From Euryarchaeota archaeon TMED132 (GTDB lineage: Archaea; Thermoplasmatota; Poseidoniia; Poseidoniales; Poseidoniaceae), in contig NHGH02000023.1 in the NCBI GenBank assembly GCA_002172355.2, forward strand, positions 6,353 to 13,894: a DNA stretch of 7,542 bases, in the 5' to 3' direction. A model generated the notes under the pieces. It saw nothing but the letters and a program-made list of their open reading frames with translations. It searched no databases and was not told where the DNA came from. The translations under genes were made by a program, and so were the position numbers. Below, in pieces: positions 6,218 through 7,542 of the stretch. Each line of letters begins with the position of its first letter. Positions within the stretch are counted from its first letter, which is position 1.

Positions 6218-7522
6218 TCAAAATTCTTCATCATCTGAATCCATGAAATAGTCTTCATCATCATATCCCATCATTTCATCTTGGCTAACTTGGCGGTACA
6301 ATGGATTGGATTTCTTTGCTTCTTCTTTGAGAGATTCATTCTTTTGTTTAATACGCTCTTCCTCGGTTAAAGGCTTCTTTGGGGCTGAATCAAGAGCACT
6401 ACTTGGTGATAAATTTTCCAAACCTAACTGTATCCCATGAGCTTCTGCCACCTCTCTATCCAACTTTGGAACAGTTGGTGCAGGTGCCAAGAATTTATTC
6501 TTTTGTGATTCTGAACCTTCTAGAGATTCATCGATAGTCATCTCTTTCAATTCTTCACGTAGTTTTGTATCAGTCTCACTCTTGAGCAAGTCGGTAGCAA
6601 TTCCTCGCAAAACTTCTTCAGAATATAATTTAGGTAACATTTCAATACATGCTCTTCGGATATTGAGGTCTTTGGATGAAGCACTTTGAAGAATTAATTC
6701 TCTAGCTCTTCCACTATCTTTATCCATTCCCTGAATCGCCTTGACTGCACTTAATCTTACTTTAGCATCTGAATCAATAATAGCCCGCTCGGAAAATATT
6801 GTTGCAAGTCTTGTTTCCTTTCTTGCTAGAGATGGTAATGTTTTGGCAGCATTTCGGCGAACTTCAACATCTTCGTCATCCAATGCCCATGAAATGAGAT
6901 CCCAAGTCACAGAACCGCCTTTAAACAATAACTTCCTCAATAGTTTAGCAGCCTTTCTTCGATACATTGGGTCTTCTTCAAGAAGAAGTGTATCTATGTG
7001 GTCACAAGCAACTGAAGGCCAGGTTTCACAAAGCGAATTGAGTCCTTTCCATGCTGCATCCATTCTGCCTTTATTGAAGGAACGTAATTCATTTTGGAGA
7101 ATTACTTGAACTCCGGATGGAAATACTGGAGCTGAAAGAGAAAGACATTTACTGGCGGCTTGTCTTACACTCGTCTCAGGGTCATCGAGTAAAACCGAAA
7201 GCCAATCAAATAATTCATCTGATTTTTGCGTTGCAACCTCAGGAAGAGCCTTTAGTCCAGCCTCGCGAATTTCAGGGTCTTCGCTTTCCAAAGCCAGTAA
7301 GAGTGTTTGATGAGCCATTGAAGCATTCTTACCTTTGCCTTTGATTCTAGTCAAAGCAATAATTCCTTCCGGTTTATACAAAACCAAATTATCCCCTTTC
7401 CAACTGACATTAACCGAAGAAATATCCCCCCTTGCAAGTGGAATGATGTCTTGCTTTTCAATTGACATCCACGGACCTGATTCAGTTTCCACTACATGAT
7501 TGATCTTTTTGGAACCACCCAT
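6218..7522 (-). CDS. HEAT-repeat protein with acidic tail (5' end uncertain)
   Basis: This is a scaffold-type protein of at least 434 aa with no enzyme motif. An N-terminal part, about residues 1-68, looks beta-rich (ISSVNVSWKGDNLVLYKP). Residues about 70-325 hold six or seven HEAT-like helical repeats with the pattern Asp-Pro...Val/Ile-Arg...Ala...Leu, clearest at 81-97, 113-128, 183-199, 215-233, 250-265 and 284-300. The remainder is probably disordered: a Pro-rich linker (346-353), a Lys/Glu-rich helix (385-404) and a strongly acidic end (416-434, DDEDYFMDSDDEEF). Such repeats usually bind proteins; the partner cannot be read from the sequence. The ATG at 7522 lacks an SD, and the frame stays open to the right edge (at least six more codons), so the true start may lie outside. 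It could also be leaderless. No signal peptide is visible, so a cytosolic role is likely. It is followed after 75 bases by the small basic protein and the helicase. Confidence 0.85.
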   Translation of the reverse strand: MGGSKKINHVVETESGPWMSIEKQDIIPLARGDISSVNVSWKGDNLVLYKPEGIIALTRIKGKGKNASMAHQTLLLALESEDPEIREAGLKALPEVATQKSDELFDWLSVLLDDPETSVRQAASKCLSLSAPVFPSGVQVILQNELRSFNKGRMDAAWKGLNSLCETWPSVACDHIDTLLLEEDPMYRRKAAKLLRKLLFKGGSVTWDLISWALDDEDVEVRRNAAKTLPSLARKETRLATIFSERAIIDSDAKVRLSAVKAIQGMDKDSGRARELILQSASSKDLNIRRACIEMLPKLYSEEVLRGIATDLLKSETDTKLREELKEMTIDESLEGSESQKNKFLAPAPTVPKLDREVAEAHGIQLGLENLSPSSALDSAPKKPLTEEERIKQKNESLKEEAKKSNPLYRQVSQDEMMGYDDEDYFMDSDDEEF

Positions 7523-7542
7523 CTGTATTGGTCTACCTGTTC

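Noticed and set aside
6741..7344. Two plus-strand open frames opposite the HEAT-repeat gene
   Set aside because: The regular HEAT pattern on the minus strand explains the sequence, and the plus frames show only shadow composition.

Overview
The window most likely comes from a planktonic archaeon, and marine Group II (Poseidoniia) is my best guess. The signs are an archaeosortase-type membrane transpeptidase, AT-rich boxes upstream of genes in place of bacterial -35/-10 pairs, a tRNA-His gene without an encoded CCA tail, Shine-Dalgarno (SD) sites built on GGTGA, and a long secreted protein with Ig-like and CARDB-like domains. The sequence is AT-rich by eye. The lineage is an inference from gene content, not a measured placement.

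Layout, left to right. At 1-2265 (minus) lies the first 755 codons of a very large exported protein whose C-terminus is beyond the left edge. At 2394-2466 (plus) is a tRNA-His(GTG) with an encoded G-1. At 2476-3356 (minus) is a two-gene unit: a TusA/SirA-like sulfur carrier followed by bacterial-type GTP cyclohydrolase II (ribA), joined by a one-base TAATG overlap. At 3471-4442 (plus) is an exosortase/archaeosortase-family membrane protein, divergent from tusA-ribA. It ends exactly where the next minus-strand gene ends. At 4443-7522 (minus) is a three-gene series read right to left: a HEAT-repeat protein with an acidic tail (its 5' end may lie past the right edge), a 71-residue basic protein of unknown function, and a DEAD-box RNA helicase with a DbpA-like C-terminal RNA-binding domain.

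Two themes stand out. First, the archaeosortase and the large exported protein may be enzyme and substrate, but the sorting signal that would prove it lies outside the window. Second, the gap before the helicase can form a compact H-type pseudoknot: an 8-bp GC-rich stem whose loop can form 7 bp with sequence running into the helicase ribosome binding site. This is the most interesting unexplained structure in the window and a candidate switch for helicase translation.

Start codons were set with the local SD pattern (GGTGA about 4-5 bases before ATG). This shortens the helicase to an ATG three codons inside the longest frame, tusA to an 82-residue form, and the archaeosortase to an ATG two codons inside the longest frame. 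No stretch over 300 bases lacks a gene. No CRISPR array, insertion sequence or integration site was seen.
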